Shown one piece after another: positions 18,216-28,530 of a stretch of DNA of 64,000 nt. Location of the stretch: contig NZ_AP025688.1 of the NCBI RefSeq assembly GCF_023168325.1, positions 1,922,001 through 1,986,000 on the forward strand, given 5' to 3'. Position numbers and translations under genes: made by a program. Source of the stretch: Tsukamurella sp. PLM1 (GTDB lineage: Bacteria; Actinomycetota; Actinomycetes; Mycobacteriales; Mycobacteriaceae). Position 1 is the stretch's first letter. Every line of letters begins with the position of its first letter. Below the pieces are notes generated by a model. It was not told where the DNA came from. It ran no database searches and saw only the letters and a list, made by a program, of their open reading frames with translations.

Positions 18216-20349
18216 ATGACCGAGGACATGACCGTCGAGCGGCCTGGGAGCGGGCTCACCGGTGTCCGCGCGGAGCGGGCGCGCCAGGTGATCGAGGCCC
18301 TCGCCGGCCCGGGTGCGGCGCTCCGCGCCGACCAGGAGACCGCGGTGGCGGCGCTCCTCGAACCCGCCGCCCGGGTGCTGGTGGTGCAGGCCACAGGCTG
18401 GGGCAAGTCCGCCGTGTACTGGGTGGCCACTGCGCTCCGGCGGGCCGAGGGTGCGGGGCCCGCGCTCATCGTCTCGCCCCTGCTCTCGCTCATGCGGGAC
18501 CAGGTGGCGGCGGCCGAGCGTGCCGGGCTGCGCGCGGCAACGCTGAACTCGTCCAACTTCGAGGAATGGGGTGTCATCGAGGCGGCGCTCGCCGCCGGCG
18601 AGGTGGACGTTCTGCTGGTCTCGCCGGAGCGGCTGGCGAATCCGTCGTTCGGCCGGCGCGTGCTGGACGCGCTGGAGGGTTCGCTCGGCCTGCTCGTGAT
18701 CGACGAGGCGCACGCCGTGTCGGACTGGGGTCACGACTTCCGGCCCGACTACCGCCGCGTCTCCGATGTGCTCACCAGGCTGCACCCGCGGACGCCGGTG
18801 CTCGCCACCACGGCGACCGCGAACGCCCGCGTCACGGCGGATGTGGCGGCCCAGCTGGGGGACGCCACCCTCGTCCTGCGCGGCCCCCTCGCGCGTCGCT
18901 CGCTCCAGCTCAACGTGCTGCCGGCGCTGGCGCCCATCACGCGGTACGCGTGGGTTGCGAAACATCTGCCGGACCTGCCGGGTTCGGGCATCGTCTACGC
19001 GCTGACGGTGGCGGACGCGGACCGCCTGGTGGACGGTGTCCGGGCGGTGCACGGTGCGGGCTATCCGGTGGCGGCGTACACCGGCAAGCTCGACCCCGAC
19101 ACCCGCGCCCGCCTCGAGGACGCGTTGCGGGCCAACGAGATCAAAGCGCTCATCGCCACTTCCGCGCTGGGGATGGGGTTCGACAAACCCGACCTGGGCT
19201 TCGTGGTGCACGTCGGTTCGCCGCCCTCGCCGGTGTCCTACTACCAGCAGGTGGGCCGCGCCGGCCGCGCGATCGATCACGCCGTCGTGGCGCTGCTGCC
19301 GTCCGAATCCGACGCGGGGGTGTGGGACTACTTCGCCACCGCCACCATCCCGGATCCGCAACAGATGGACCGGGTGCTCGGCGCGCTGTCGGAGGACGAG
19401 TCCGGGGAGGGCAGTCGGCGATCGCGCTGGAGGCAGCCACCGGTATCCGGCGTACGCGGATCGATCTGATGCTCAAGCAACTCGCGGTGGACGGCGCCGT
19501 CGAGCGGGTCGAGGGCGGCTACCGCGCGACGGGCGCTCCCTGGCATTACGACGGCGCCCACTACGACGGCATCGTCGCGACCCGTCGCCGCGAGGCCGAC
19601 ATCATGCGGGCTTACACCCGCGGCGAACGGTGCCTCATGCAGTTGCTCACCGAGTCGCTGGACGATCCGGAGGCGGCCCCTGCGGCCGCTGCTCGGTGTG
19701 CCTGGGGCACGTCCCGGACGGGCTCGGCGAGCCGGTGCCGCCAGACGCCGCCCGCGCAGTGGCCGGCGCGCTGCGGTCGCAGAGCCAGGTGCTCGAGGCG
19801 CGCAAGATGTGGCCGGGTGGCGTCTCGGGTCGCAAGGGCCGGATCCGGCCCGATCTCGCGGCGGAGCCGGGGCGTGTCCTGGTCTTCGCCGACGCGCCGG
19901 AGTGGGCGGGCACCGTCGGCGCCGCCCGGGCGGGGGATGCGCAGGCGACCGCGGATCTTGCCGACGCCGCGGTGGCGGCGCTGTCTCGGTGGAAGGACCA
20001 GTGGCGTGCCCGTCCCGAGGTGGTGGTGTCGCTGCAGCTCACCGATCGTCCTGCGCCGGTGGAGCCGGTGGCGGACCGGATCGCGGAGGTCGGGCGGCTC
20101 GCTCGGGCGAGTCTCCCGATGCCGAGCGGACCCGCCCCGGGCCGCGACGCGTCAGGTGCGCAGGAGGCCGCGCACTGGCTCGACGCGATCGCGGTCGGTG
20201 GCCCGGCGGTCGACGCGGTGCGGGGGCGGTCCGTGCTGCTCGTGGTCGACGAGTCGGGCACGGGGTGGGCCGTGACGGTCGCGGCGGCGCGTCTGCGGGA
20301 GGCCGGTGCGACGGTGGTGTTGCCGCTGGTGGTGCACCGTCCCGCCTGA
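18216..20349 (+). CDS. recQ: RecQ-family DNA helicase with C-terminal PRTase-like domain (two apparent frameshifts)
   Basis: About 711 residues after repair. Motifs: Walker A TGWGKSAVYW, DEAH box IDEAHAVSDWGHDFRPDYRR, motif VI QQVGRAGRA, then a zinc site with GERC and CGRCSVC. The C-terminal about 150 residues contain VLLVVDESGTGWAVTVAAAR, which resembles the PRPP loop of phosphoribosyltransferases, as seen in some actinobacterial RecQ proteins. Two single-base losses are evident: near 19408 (GAGGGCAG for GAGGGGCAG) and near 19681 (GCGGCCCCTGC for GCGGCCCCCTGC); the second repair restores two zinc cysteines. Role: 3'-5' unwinding in recombination repair. Confidence 0.88.
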
Positions 20350-20450
20350 GTTCCGCGACATGTGGAACACTGGAACCTTGAGTGCTGTCCGCGACCCGGG
20401 CGGCGTCCCACCCGCGGAGCGCCCGCGGCCCCCGATCTGAGGAGACCGAT

Positions 20451-20783
20451 ATGGAACTCTTGCTGCCCCTGATGCTCGTGCTGATGCTCGTCTTCATGTT
20501 CTTCCAGTTCCGGAAGCAGAAGAAGCAGATGAACGAGACGATGGAGATGCAGGCGGGCCTCACCGTCGGCACCAAGGTCATGACCAGCACCGGTCTCTAC
20601 GGCACCGTCGTCGGCCTGGGCGACGACACGATCGATCTGGAGATCGCGCCCGGCGTCACCACCACGTGGGTGCGCCGCGCCATCGCGAAGATCCTGACGC
20701 CGGAGGAACTCGACGCCCCCTCGATCGAGAACATCGCCGACGAGGCCGAGATCGACCTCGAGAAGCGCCCCGAGGATCGCTGA
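20451..20783 (+). CDS. yajC: Sec translocon accessory protein YajC
   Basis: 110 residues: one N-terminal membrane helix (LLLPLMLVLMLVFMFFQF), a basic stretch RKQKKQMNETMEMQ and the cytosolic domain LTVGTKVMTSTGLYGTVV. It associates with SecDF to assist SecYEG. GAGGAGA lies just before ATG. The order yajC-secD-secF is conserved. The 100 bases upstream probably hold the operon promoter, although I see no clear consensus. Confidence 0.94.
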   Translation: MELLLPLMLVLMLVFMFFQFRKQKKQMNETMEMQAGLTVGTKVMTSTGLYGTVVGLGDDTIDLEIAPGVTTTWVRRAIAKILTPEELDAPSIENIADEAEIDLEKRPEDR

Positions 20784-20809
20784 CCCGTACCCGCCCCTAT
20801 CGCCCACTT

Positions 20810-20830
20810 CTCCGGCGGCCGTCGCCGGAG
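20810..20830 (+). other. hairpin between yajC and secD
   Basis: CTCCGGCG and CGCCGGAG form a perfect 8-bp stem around a 5-base loop, followed by GAGTTTCTCC. It lies 27 bases after the yajC stop and 33 before the secD start. It could trim or attenuate the transcript so yajC is made in excess of secD, or be incidental in GC-rich DNA. Confidence 0.4.
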
Positions 20831-20863
20831 GAGTTTCTCCACGCCGAGGAGTCGTAACCACCC

Positions 20864-22422
20864 GTGGCCAGGAAAACATCGAGTAGCGACACGAACGAGT
20901 CGCGGCTCCTCATCGCCTTCGGCTTGATCTTGATCGTGGTCTTTTCACTCGTGTTCTTCACCGGTGACCGCAAGCCCGAACCCAAGCTGGGCATCGACCT
21001 GCAGGGCGGCACCACCGTGACGCTGCAGGCGATCACGCCCGACGGGCAGCCGCCCCGGACGGAGCAGATGGAGCAGGCGCGCGACATCCTCAACAAGCGC
21101 GTGAACGGCCTCGGCGTCTCCGGCTCGGAGGTGAAGATCAACGGCAGCAACCTGGTGATCACCGTGCCGGGCACGAACGGTGACCAGGCCCGCACCCTCG
21201 GCCAGACCGCGCAGCTCAAGGTGCGCCCGGTGCTCGGGTCGCAGCCGGCCAATCAGGTGAACACGCCCGCCCCGGACATGACCGATCCCGAATCGGCGAA
21301 GAAGGCGATCGCCGACGCGCGGGCCACCCGGCAGTCCACCGATCCCGCGGTGCAGAAGAAGGCGGCCGACGCCCTCAACTGCAGCGCACCGTCGGACCCC
21401 TGGCCGGTAACGACCAGCCCGACAAGCCCCTGGTCACCTGCGACCGGCCGGAGGCGGGCCAGCCCGGCCAGGGCCGCACGGTGTACACGCTGGGCCCCGC
21501 GATCATCGACGGTCAGTCGATCAAGAACGCGTCGTCCGGGGTGCCGCAGAATCAGGTGCAGTACGTGGTGACGCTGGAGTTCACGGGCGACGCCTCGAAG
21601 GTGTGGGCCGACTTCACCGCGAACAACCGCGGCAAGCAGGCCGCGTTCGTCATGGACTCGCAGGTGATCACCGCGCCGCAGATCAACGAGCCGATCACGG
21701 GCGGGCAGACGCAGATCTCCGGCAGCTTCACCCAGCAGAGCGCCGCCGATCTGGCTGCGGTGCTCAAGTACGGCTCGCTGCCGCTGAGCTTCAAGTCCGG
21801 CACCGCGCAGACGGTGAGCGCGACGCTCGGCTTCGAGTCGCTCAAGGCCGGCCTCATCGCCGGCGCTATCGGCCTGATCCTGGTGCTGATCTACGCGCTC
21901 GCGTACTACCGCGCGCTCGGCGTGCTGGTGGCGCTGTCGCTGTCGCTCTCGGTGGCCCTGCTCTACGGGCTGTTGGTGCTGCTCGGGCGCTGGGTGGGCT
22001 ACTCGCTCGACCTGTCCGGCATCGCGGGCATCATCATCGGCATCGGCATGACGGCGGACTCGTTCGTCGTGTACTTCGAGCGCATCAAGGACGAGATCCG
22101 GGAGGGGCGAAGCTTCCGTTCCGCGGTTCCGCGCGGCTGGGCCAGCGCCCGGCGCACCATCTGGACGGGCAACGCGGTGTCGCTGCTCTCGGCCGTGGTG
22201 CTGTACGCGCTGGCGGTCGGTGACGTGAAGGGCTTCGCGTTCACGCTCGGCCTGTCGACCATCCTCGACGTGGTGATCGTGTTCCTGGTGACGCACCCGC
22301 TGGTGTACTTCGCGTCGAAGACCGAGTTCTTCGCCAAGCCGTCGATGAACGGCCTCGGCGCGGTGGCCGCCATCGGCCGCGAGCGTAGGCGGGCCGCCGC
22401 TGTGACCTCCGGGGAGGCGTGA
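20864..22422 (+). CDS. secD: protein export membrane protein SecD (one apparent frameshift)
   Basis: Proton-driven component that completes preprotein release on the outer membrane face. N-terminal helix [19 protein letters not shown]1 domain with [13 protein letters not shown] and [12 protein letters not shown], and the six-helix domain with [27 protein letters not shown]. The frame shifts at 21397-21400: GGACCCCTGG should be GGACCCCCTGG, giving [16 protein letters not shown]. About 520 residues after repair. GTG start; the stop overlaps secF. Confidence 0.92.
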
Positions 22423-23545
22423 GCATGACCGACACAGTTCTCGAATCCGAGAAGAAGGCGAGCTTCTTCACCAAGCTCTACACGGGCACCGGCGCGTTCG
22501 ACATCGTCGGCCAGCGCCGCAAGTACTACATCGCGACGGGGATCGTCATCGTCGTCGCGATCCTGGGCATCCTGATCCCGGGCTTCAAGTTCAGCATCGA
22601 CTTCGAGGGCGGCACGCAGGTGTCGTTCCCGGTCGGCACCGCCGAGGTCGATACCGCCAAGGTCCGCGAGACGGTGCGCAGCGCCACCGGCGTGGAGCCG
22701 TCCGCGGTGCAGACCGCGGGCACCGGTGCCGCGGCGACCTACCAGGTGTCGCTGTCCGAGCTCGACAACGACCAGATCACCAAGGCACGGGAGGTGTTGT
22801 TCGAGACGTTCCACCCCCGGGGCGCGACGGGCAGCCGTCCGCGAACAGCATCAGCTTCTCCAACGTCAGTTCCACCTGGGGCGCGCAGATCACGCAACGC
22901 GGCCTGATCGCACTCGTGGTGTTCCTGGTGCTCGTCACGATCTACATCGCGGTCCGGTTCCGTGAGTGGGACATGGCCCTCGCGGCGCTGGCGTCGCTGT
23001 TCTTCGATGTCATCGTGACCGCGGGCTTCTACGCCTGGTCCGGCTTCGAGGTCAGCCCGGCCACCGTCATCGGCCTGCTCACGATCCTCGGCTTCTCGCT
23101 GTACGACACCGTCGTCGTGTTCGACAAGGTGGACGAGAACGTGCGCGGCGTCCTGCACACGACCAGGCGCACGTACGGCGAGCAGGCCAACCTCGCCGTC
23201 AACCAGACGCTCATGCGGTCGATCAACACCACGGTGATCTCGGCGCTGCCGATCATCTCGCTCATGGTGGTCGCGGCCTGGCTGCTCGGCGTGGGCACCC
23301 TCATGGACCTGGGCCTGATCCAGCTCGTCGGCGTCGTGGTCGGCACGTACTCGTCGGTGTTCTTCGCGGCGCCGTTGCTGGTCAGCCTCAAGGAGCGCCG
23401 CCCGGAGTACAAGCAGCACACTGCGAAGGTGCTGGCGCGGCGCGCCAAGGCCGATTCGGCGGAGGACACCGTGGCCGATGGCGCGGTGAAGCTCGACAAG
23501 GCCCCGGCCCGTCCGCAGACGAAGCGGTCGCGCCGCCGTGACTGA
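22419..23545 (+). CDS. secF: protein export membrane protein SecF (one apparent frameshift)
   Basis: Partner of SecD. N-terminal helix [18 protein letters not shown], then [17 protein letters not shown], and the C-terminal helices with [20 protein letters not shown] and [15 protein letters not shown]. The frame shifts near 22817, where CCACCCCCGGGG should have one more C, giving [20 protein letters not shown]. About 375 residues after repair. GTG start overlaps the secD stop; a second possible start is the ATG two codons later. Confidence 0.92.
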
Positions 23546-24164
23546 TGGCCGTGCCGCAGCCGCGCGCGCCGCTATCGCGCGGTGCACGCGGCACGTCGCG
23601 GACTTCCCGGAGCCGGGGGTCGTGTTCGCCGACCTCACGCCGGTGTTCGCCGACGGTGCCGGTCTCGCCGCGGTGATCGACGGGCTCGCCGCGGCGGGCC
23701 GCGATTCCGGTCCCGCGGCGGGCCGCGATTCCGGTCCCGCGGCGAGTCGCGCGTCCGAGCCCGACGGTGCCGTCGCCGTCGACCTGGTGGCGGGTCTGGA
23801 CGCGCGCGGTTTCCTTCTGGGCTCGGGAGTGGCGCTGCGCCTCGGTGTGGGGATGCTCGCGGTGCGCAAGGCGGGCAAGCTGCCGCCGCCGGTGCTGCGC
23901 GAGGAGTACACGCTCGAGTACGGCACCGCGGCGCTGGAGATCCCGGCGGAGGGGATCGAGCTGGCGGGGAAGCGGATCCTGGTGGTCGACGACGTCCTGG
24001 CGACGGGCGGCACGGTCTCCGGCGCGGTGGCGCTGCTGCGCCGCGCGGGCGCCGTGGTGGATCGTGTCGCGGTGGTGCTGGAGCTCGCGGCGCTGGGCGG
24101 TCGGGCGCGCCTCGCGCAATTACCCGGCGGACCCGTCGCGGTCGAGGCGATATCGGTAGGCTGA
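23538..24164 (+). CDS. apt: adenine phosphoribosyltransferase with repeat insert
   Basis: Salvages adenine to AMP using PRPP. The PRPP-binding loop is [29 protein letters not shown] and REEYTLEYG are typical APT motifs. At 208 residues it is longer than the usual 170-180, because residues about 52-75 hold an 8-residue repeat ([24 protein letters not shown]) between the first helix and the core. The start overlaps the secF stop. The same apt position between secF and relA is seen in M. tuberculosis. Confidence 0.92.
   Translation: MTDGRAAAARAAIARCTRHVADFPEPGVVFADLTPVFADGAGLAAVIDGLAAAGRDSGPAAGRDSGPAASRASEPDGAVAVDLVAGLDARGFLLGSGVALRLGVGMLAVRKAGKLPPPVLREEYTLEYGTAALEIPAEGIELAGKRILVVDDVLATGGTVSGAVALLRRAGAVVDRVAVVLELAALGGRARLAQLPGGPVAVEAISVG
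23691..23762 (+). repeat. three 24-bp tandem repeats inside apt
   Basis: Copies at 23691-23714 and 23715-23738 are identical; 23739-23762 is a degenerate third copy. Each encodes eight residues in frame. The two identical copies imply recent duplication by replication slippage. Confidence 0.9.
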
Positions 24165-24203
24165 ATCCCTAGTCCGCTCACGATCAGAGGACGGGGAGGC
24201 ACC

Positions 24204-26556
24204 ATGTCGTTGCAGTCTCAGGGCCCCGACGCCGCGCGCACTCCCACGGCAGAGGCACCGTCGACGCCCGGGGCCCGAACCTGGAGCAGACCGGATCCAC
24301 CACCCGCCGCGTCCGCGCGCGGCTCGCGCGGCGGATGACCGGCACTCGCAACCACGTGCGGCCGGTGCTGGAGCCGCTGGTCGCGTTGCACCGGGAGGTG
24401 TACCCGAAGGCGGATGTCGCGCTCATCGAGCGCGCGTACGACGTGGCGGATCAGCGGCACGCCACGCAGATGCGCAAGTCGGGTGACCCGTACATCACGC
24501 ACCCGTTGGCGGTGGCGACGATCCTCGCCGAACTGGGCATGGACACGACCACGCTGGTGGCCGCGCTGCTGCACGACACCGTCGAGGACACGGGGTACAG
24601 CCTGGAGCAGCTCACGGCGGAGTTCGGCGCCGAGGTCGCGCATCTGGTGGACGGCGTCACCAAGCTGGACAAGGTGGCGCTCGGCAACGCGGCCGAGGCG
24701 GAGACCATCCGCAAGATGATCATCGCGATGGCGCGGGATCCGCGCGTCCTGGTGATCAAGGTGGCGGACCGGCTGCACAACATGCGCACGATGCGCTTCC
24801 TGCCGCCGGAGAAGCAGGCGCGCAAGGCTCGCGAGACGCTCGAGGTGATCGCGCCGCTCGCGCACCGCCTGGGTATGGCCACGGTGAAGTGGGAGCTGGA
24901 GGATCTCGCGTTCGCCATCCTCCATCCGAAGAAGTACGACGAGATCGTGCGGCTGGTGGCGGACCGGGCACCGTCGCGCGACACCTACTTGGCGTCGGTG
25001 CGCGCCGAGATCAACGGCGCGCTCGGCGCCCAGCGGATCGTGGCCGATGTGCAGGGCCGGCCGAAGCATTACTGGTCGATCTACCAGAAGATGATCGTCA
25101 AGGGCCGCGACTTCGACGACATCCACGACCTGGTCGGCGTGCGGATCCTGTGCGACGAGGTGCGCGACTGCTACGCCGCCGTCGGCGTCGTGCATTCGCT
25201 GTGGCAGCCGATGGCCGGCCGGTTCAAGGACTACATCGCGCAACCGCGGTACGGCGTCTATCAGTCGCTGCACACCACGGTGATCGGGCCGGAGGGTAAG
25301 CCGCTGGAGGTGCAGATCCGCACCCGCGAGATGCACCGTACGGCCGAGTTCGGGATCGCGGCGCACTGGCGCTACAAGGAGACCAAGGGCCGCAACGGCG
25401 GTGGCAAGGGGTCTGACTCGCGCGAATTGTCCGAGGTCGACGACATGGCGTGGATGCGTCAACTGCTCGACTGGCAGCGGGAGGCGGCGGACCCGGGGGA
25501 GTTCCTGGAATCGCTGCGGTACGACCTCGCGGTCAAGGAGATCTTCGTCTTCACCCCGAAGGGCGACGTGATCACGCTGCCCGCGGGCAGCACCCCGGTC
25601 GACTTCGCCTACGCCGTGCACACCGAGGTGGGGCACCGCTGCATCGGCGCCCGCGTCAACGGCAGGCTCGTCGCCCTCGAGCGCAAGCTCGAGAACGGCG
25701 AGGTGGTGGAGGTGTTCACCAGCAAGGCCGAGAACGCGGGCCCGTCGCGCGACTGGCAGTCGTTCGTGGTCTCGCCGCGGGCGAAGGCCAAGATCCGGCA
25801 GTGGTTCGCGAAGGAACGGCGCGAGGAGGCGCTGGAGAACGGCCGGGACGCCATCGCCAAGGAGGTGCGCCGTTCGGGCCTCCCGTTGCAGCGCCTGACG
25901 AACGCGGAGTCCATGGCGGGGATAGCCAAGGAGCTGCGGTACGCGGACGTCTCCGCGCTGTACACGGCCGTCGGCGAGCACCAGGTGTCGGCGCACACCG
26001 TGGTGCAGCGGATGGTCGAGCAGCTGGGAGGCATCGAGGAGGCCACCGAGGAGCTCGCCGAGCGGAACACCCCGTCGACCTTCGCGGGCCCCACGGCCAC
26101 GACGGACGTGGGCGTGCTGGTCACCGGGCAGCCCGGCGTGCTTGCGAAGCTCGCGAAGTGCTGCACGCCGGTGCCGGGCGACGAGATCGTCGGCTTCGTC
26201 ACCCGGGGCGGCGGCGTCAGCGTGCACCGCACGGACTGCACCAACGTCGCCGAGCTGCGCAAGGAGCCGGAGCGCTTCCTCGACGTGAAGTGGGCGCCGT
26301 CGGCGTCCTCGGTGTTCCTGGTCGCCATCCAGGTGGAGGCGCTGGACCGGCATCGGCTGCTGTCCGATGTGACGAAGGTGCTCGCGGACGAGAAGGTGAA
26401 CATCCTCTCCGCGTCGGTCACCACGTCCGGGACCGGGTCGCGGTGTCGCGCTTCACCTTCGAGATGGGCGATCCGAAGCACCTCGGGCACGTCCTCAACG
26501 TGGTGCGCAACGTCGAGGGCGTGTACGACGTGTACCGGGTGACGTCCGCGCAGTAG
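24204..26556 (+). CDS. relA: bifunctional (p)ppGpp synthetase/hydrolase Rel (two apparent frameshifts)
   Basis: Stringent-response enzyme, about 785 residues after repair. HD hydrolase domain ([26 protein letters not shown]), synthetase domain ([35 protein letters not shown]), TGS ([34 protein letters not shown] split over that region) and a C-terminal ACT domain. The true start is ATG 24204; one G is missing near 24270 (CCCGGGGCCCG) so that [20 protein letters not shown] is restored. A second base is lost near 26427 (GTCCGGGACC for GTCCCGGGACC), restoring [16 protein letters not shown]. Probable short leader from apt; followed by a strong terminator. Confidence 0.94.
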
Positions 26557-26569
26557 CGGTCCGCACACG

Positions 26570-26600
26570 ACGCAGGGCCCCGCCGGGCGGGGCCCTGCGT
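26570..26600. terminator. bidirectional terminator between relA and cyclophilin gene
   Basis: ACGCAGGGCCCCGCC is followed, after one base, by its exact reverse complement GGCGGGGCCCTGCGT: a 15-bp arm pair, effectively a 14-bp stem with 3-base loop. It lies between convergent genes, 14 bases after the relA stop. No T-run is present, which is normal for actinobacterial terminators. Confidence 0.85.
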
Positions 26601-26613
26601 GCGGTCCACGCGG

Positions 26614-27684
26614 CTACTGCGCGAGTGCCATCGAGGTGATGGTCACGGGCTGCATGGGCTCGCCGTCGGTGACGGGCTGGCCCGGTTTCGGCGCCGTGCT
26701 GGCCTTCGCCTTGATGCCCTTCTTCGCGACCTGCTGCAGCACCGTCAGGCCCGCGTCGTCGGTCTTGCCGATGACCGAGTAGTCGGCGGGCAGCGTGGTG
26801 TCCTTGTAGACCAGGAAGAACTGGCTGGAGCCGGTGTTCGACGTGCCGGACTGCGCGTTGTTCGCGTTCGCCACGGCGATGGTGCCGGCGGGGTAGATCA
26901 CGTTCGGCGAGGCGCCCGGCTGGGTGGCGGCACCGTCGGCGGCCTTGAGGAAGGTGGGCGCCTCGTCCGGCGAGGTCCAGTTCGGGCCGCCCAGGCCGGT
27001 GCCTGACGGGTCGCCGCACTGCAGCACGTACAGGCCGGACTTCTTGTCAGGGGACTCGCTGGCGGTCTCGCGGTGGCAGATCGTGTTGTCGAAGTACTTG
27101 GCCTGCATCAGCGTGACGAAGGTCTCGACGTTGCACGGGGCCTTCGAGCGGTCCAGCTCGAACCCGATGACGCCCTGGTTGGTGGTGATCGAGCCGGTCA
27201 ATGTCCCGGTGTTGGGGACGTCGACGCCGCCGGGCTTGGTGACACCCTTGTTGCGCTCCGAGATCTTCTCCAACTGCGGGATCATCTTCTCGGTCTCCGC
27301 ATTGCGGGCCTCGGCGGTGGTGATCTGCTCCTGCAGTGCCGTCTTCTGCTCGGCGTTGAGTGCGGCCAACTGGGTCTTGGCCTGGGCGATCTGCTTCTTC
27401 ATGTCGTCGATGCTCTTACGCGCCGCGGCGACCTGATCCGGCCGGTCCTTGAAGTCGCAGGTCACGTGGAGCGAGCGGAACCGGTCCTCGGCGCCGACGC
27501 GGAGCGGGGCGCGCGGGCCCTGCGGCAGCCAGATGTAGCAGCCCGCCGCGACCAGCGCGACCACGACGACGCCCGCGACCGCGCCGGCCTTGATCTTGCG
27601 CTTGCGCGCGTCGGCTTCACGCCGCTCGTTCTGCTTCGCGAGTTTCTCGCGGGCTGCCTGGCGGCGCTCTTCATTGCTCGGCAC
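26614..27684 (-). CDS. membrane-anchored cyclophilin-type peptidyl-prolyl isomerase with coiled-coil insert
   Basis: 356 residues. A basic cytosolic N-terminus (residues 1-32) and one membrane helix (AGAVAGVVVVALVAAGCYI) are followed by a helical, Gln/Lys/Glu-rich segment (about residues 82-147, with QIAQAKTQLAALNAEQKTAL) and then a cyclophilin domain. Conserved pieces are VIGFELDRSKAPCNVETFV, YFDNTICHR and GSSQFFLVYKD. GTG start follows GAGGAGG. It folds exported proteins outside the membrane (inference). The M. tuberculosis counterpart Rv2582 occupies the same place but, as I recall, lacks the long helical insert. Confidence 0.9.
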   Translation of the reverse strand: MPSNEERRQAAREKLAKQNERREADARKRKIKAGAVAGVVVVALVAAGCYIWLPQGPRAPLRVGAEDRFRSLHVTCDFKDRPDQVAAARKSIDDMKKQIAQAKTQLAALNAEQKTALQEQITTAEARNAETEKMIPQLEKISERNKGVTKPGGVDVPNTGTLTGSITTNQGVIGFELDRSKAPCNVETFVTLMQAKYFDNTICHRETASESPDKKSGLYVLQCGDPSGTGLGGPNWTSPDEAPTFLKAADGAATQPGASPNVIYPAGTIAVANANNAQSGTSNTGSSQFFLVYKDTTLPADYSVIGKTDDAGLTVLQQVAKKGIKAKASTAPKPGQPVTDGEPMQPVTITSMALAQ

Positions 27685-27792
27685 GGTGTGACGACCTCCT
27701 CATTACCGAAATCCGGCGGGCACAACTGGTCGCCAAGTCTGCCAGCTAAACCTGATGGACGCCGCCACCGGGTCTGGTGACACAATGGCCGG

Positions 27793-28530
27793 ATGCTGAT
27801 CACCGGATTCCCGGCGGGGGTGTTCCAGACCAATTGCTACGTCGTGGCAGACGGTCCGGGCTCCGACGCCGTCGTCATCGACCCCGGTCAGGACGCCGTC
27901 GAGCCGCTCAAGGCGCTCCTCGCGGAGCACCGCCTGAACCCCGTCGCGGTGCTGCTCACGCACGGTCATCTCGACCACACGTGGACGGCGCAGCCCTTCG
28001 CCGACGAGTTCGGGATCCCGGTGCACATCCACGCCGACGACCGGCCGATGCTCGCCGACCCGGCGGTCGGGATCGGCGCCGCGCTCGGCGCGATGATCGG
28101 TGACCAGGAGTTCGTCGAACCGCAGAAGGTGATCGAGCTCGACGACGGTGAAACCGTCGAGCTCGCGGGCATCACGTTCGGGGTCGCGCACGCACCCGGA
28201 CACTCGCCGGGCTCCGTCGTGTTCACCGTCGACGCCCCGGCCGTCGACGATGCCGGTGCCCCGGTCGAGGGCGAGACGGTCACCGTCGCCTTCGACGGTG
28301 ACGTGCTCTTCCAGGGCTCGATCGGCCGGACCGACCTGCCGGGCGGCAGCCACGAGCGACTGCTGGCCTCGATCGCGGCGAAGCTGCTGCCCCTGCGGGA
28401 CGACACCGTCGTGTTGCCCGGGCACGGTCCCGCCACCACCATCGGACGGGAGCGGGCGTCGAACCCGTTCCTGCAGGGGCTCACGGGCACGCAGACGCCG
28501 GGTGAGCGGAAAGGACGATACGGACTGTGA
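27793..28530 (+). CDS. MBL-fold metallohydrolase (glyoxalase II-like)
   Basis: 245 residues. The metallo-beta-lactamase signature [28 protein letters not shown] and LPGHGPATT give a full binuclear metal site. Homologue of Rv2581c next to hisS. The family includes hydroxyacylglutathione hydrolases, but mycolata lack glutathione, so a mycothiol thioester or other substrate is more likely (inference). The stop overlaps the hisS start by four bases. Confidence 0.88.
   Translation: MLITGFPAGVFQTNCYVVADGPGSDAVVIDPGQDAVEPLKALLAEHRLNPVAVLLTHGHLDHTWTAQPFADEFGIPVHIHADDRPMLADPAVGIGAALGAMIGDQEFVEPQKVIELDDGETVELAGITFGVAHAPGHSPGSVVFTVDAPAVDDAGAPVEGETVTVAFDGDVLFQGSIGRTDLPGGSHERLLASIAAKLLPLRDDTVVLPGHGPATTIGRERASNPFLQGLTGTQTPGERKGRYGL

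Noticed and set aside
20864..23545. Programmed ribosomal frameshifting in secD, secF and other broken genes
   Set aside because: The breaks occur in about 26 unrelated genes, all need an added base, and lack slippery sites with downstream structures. A common sequencing cause is simpler.
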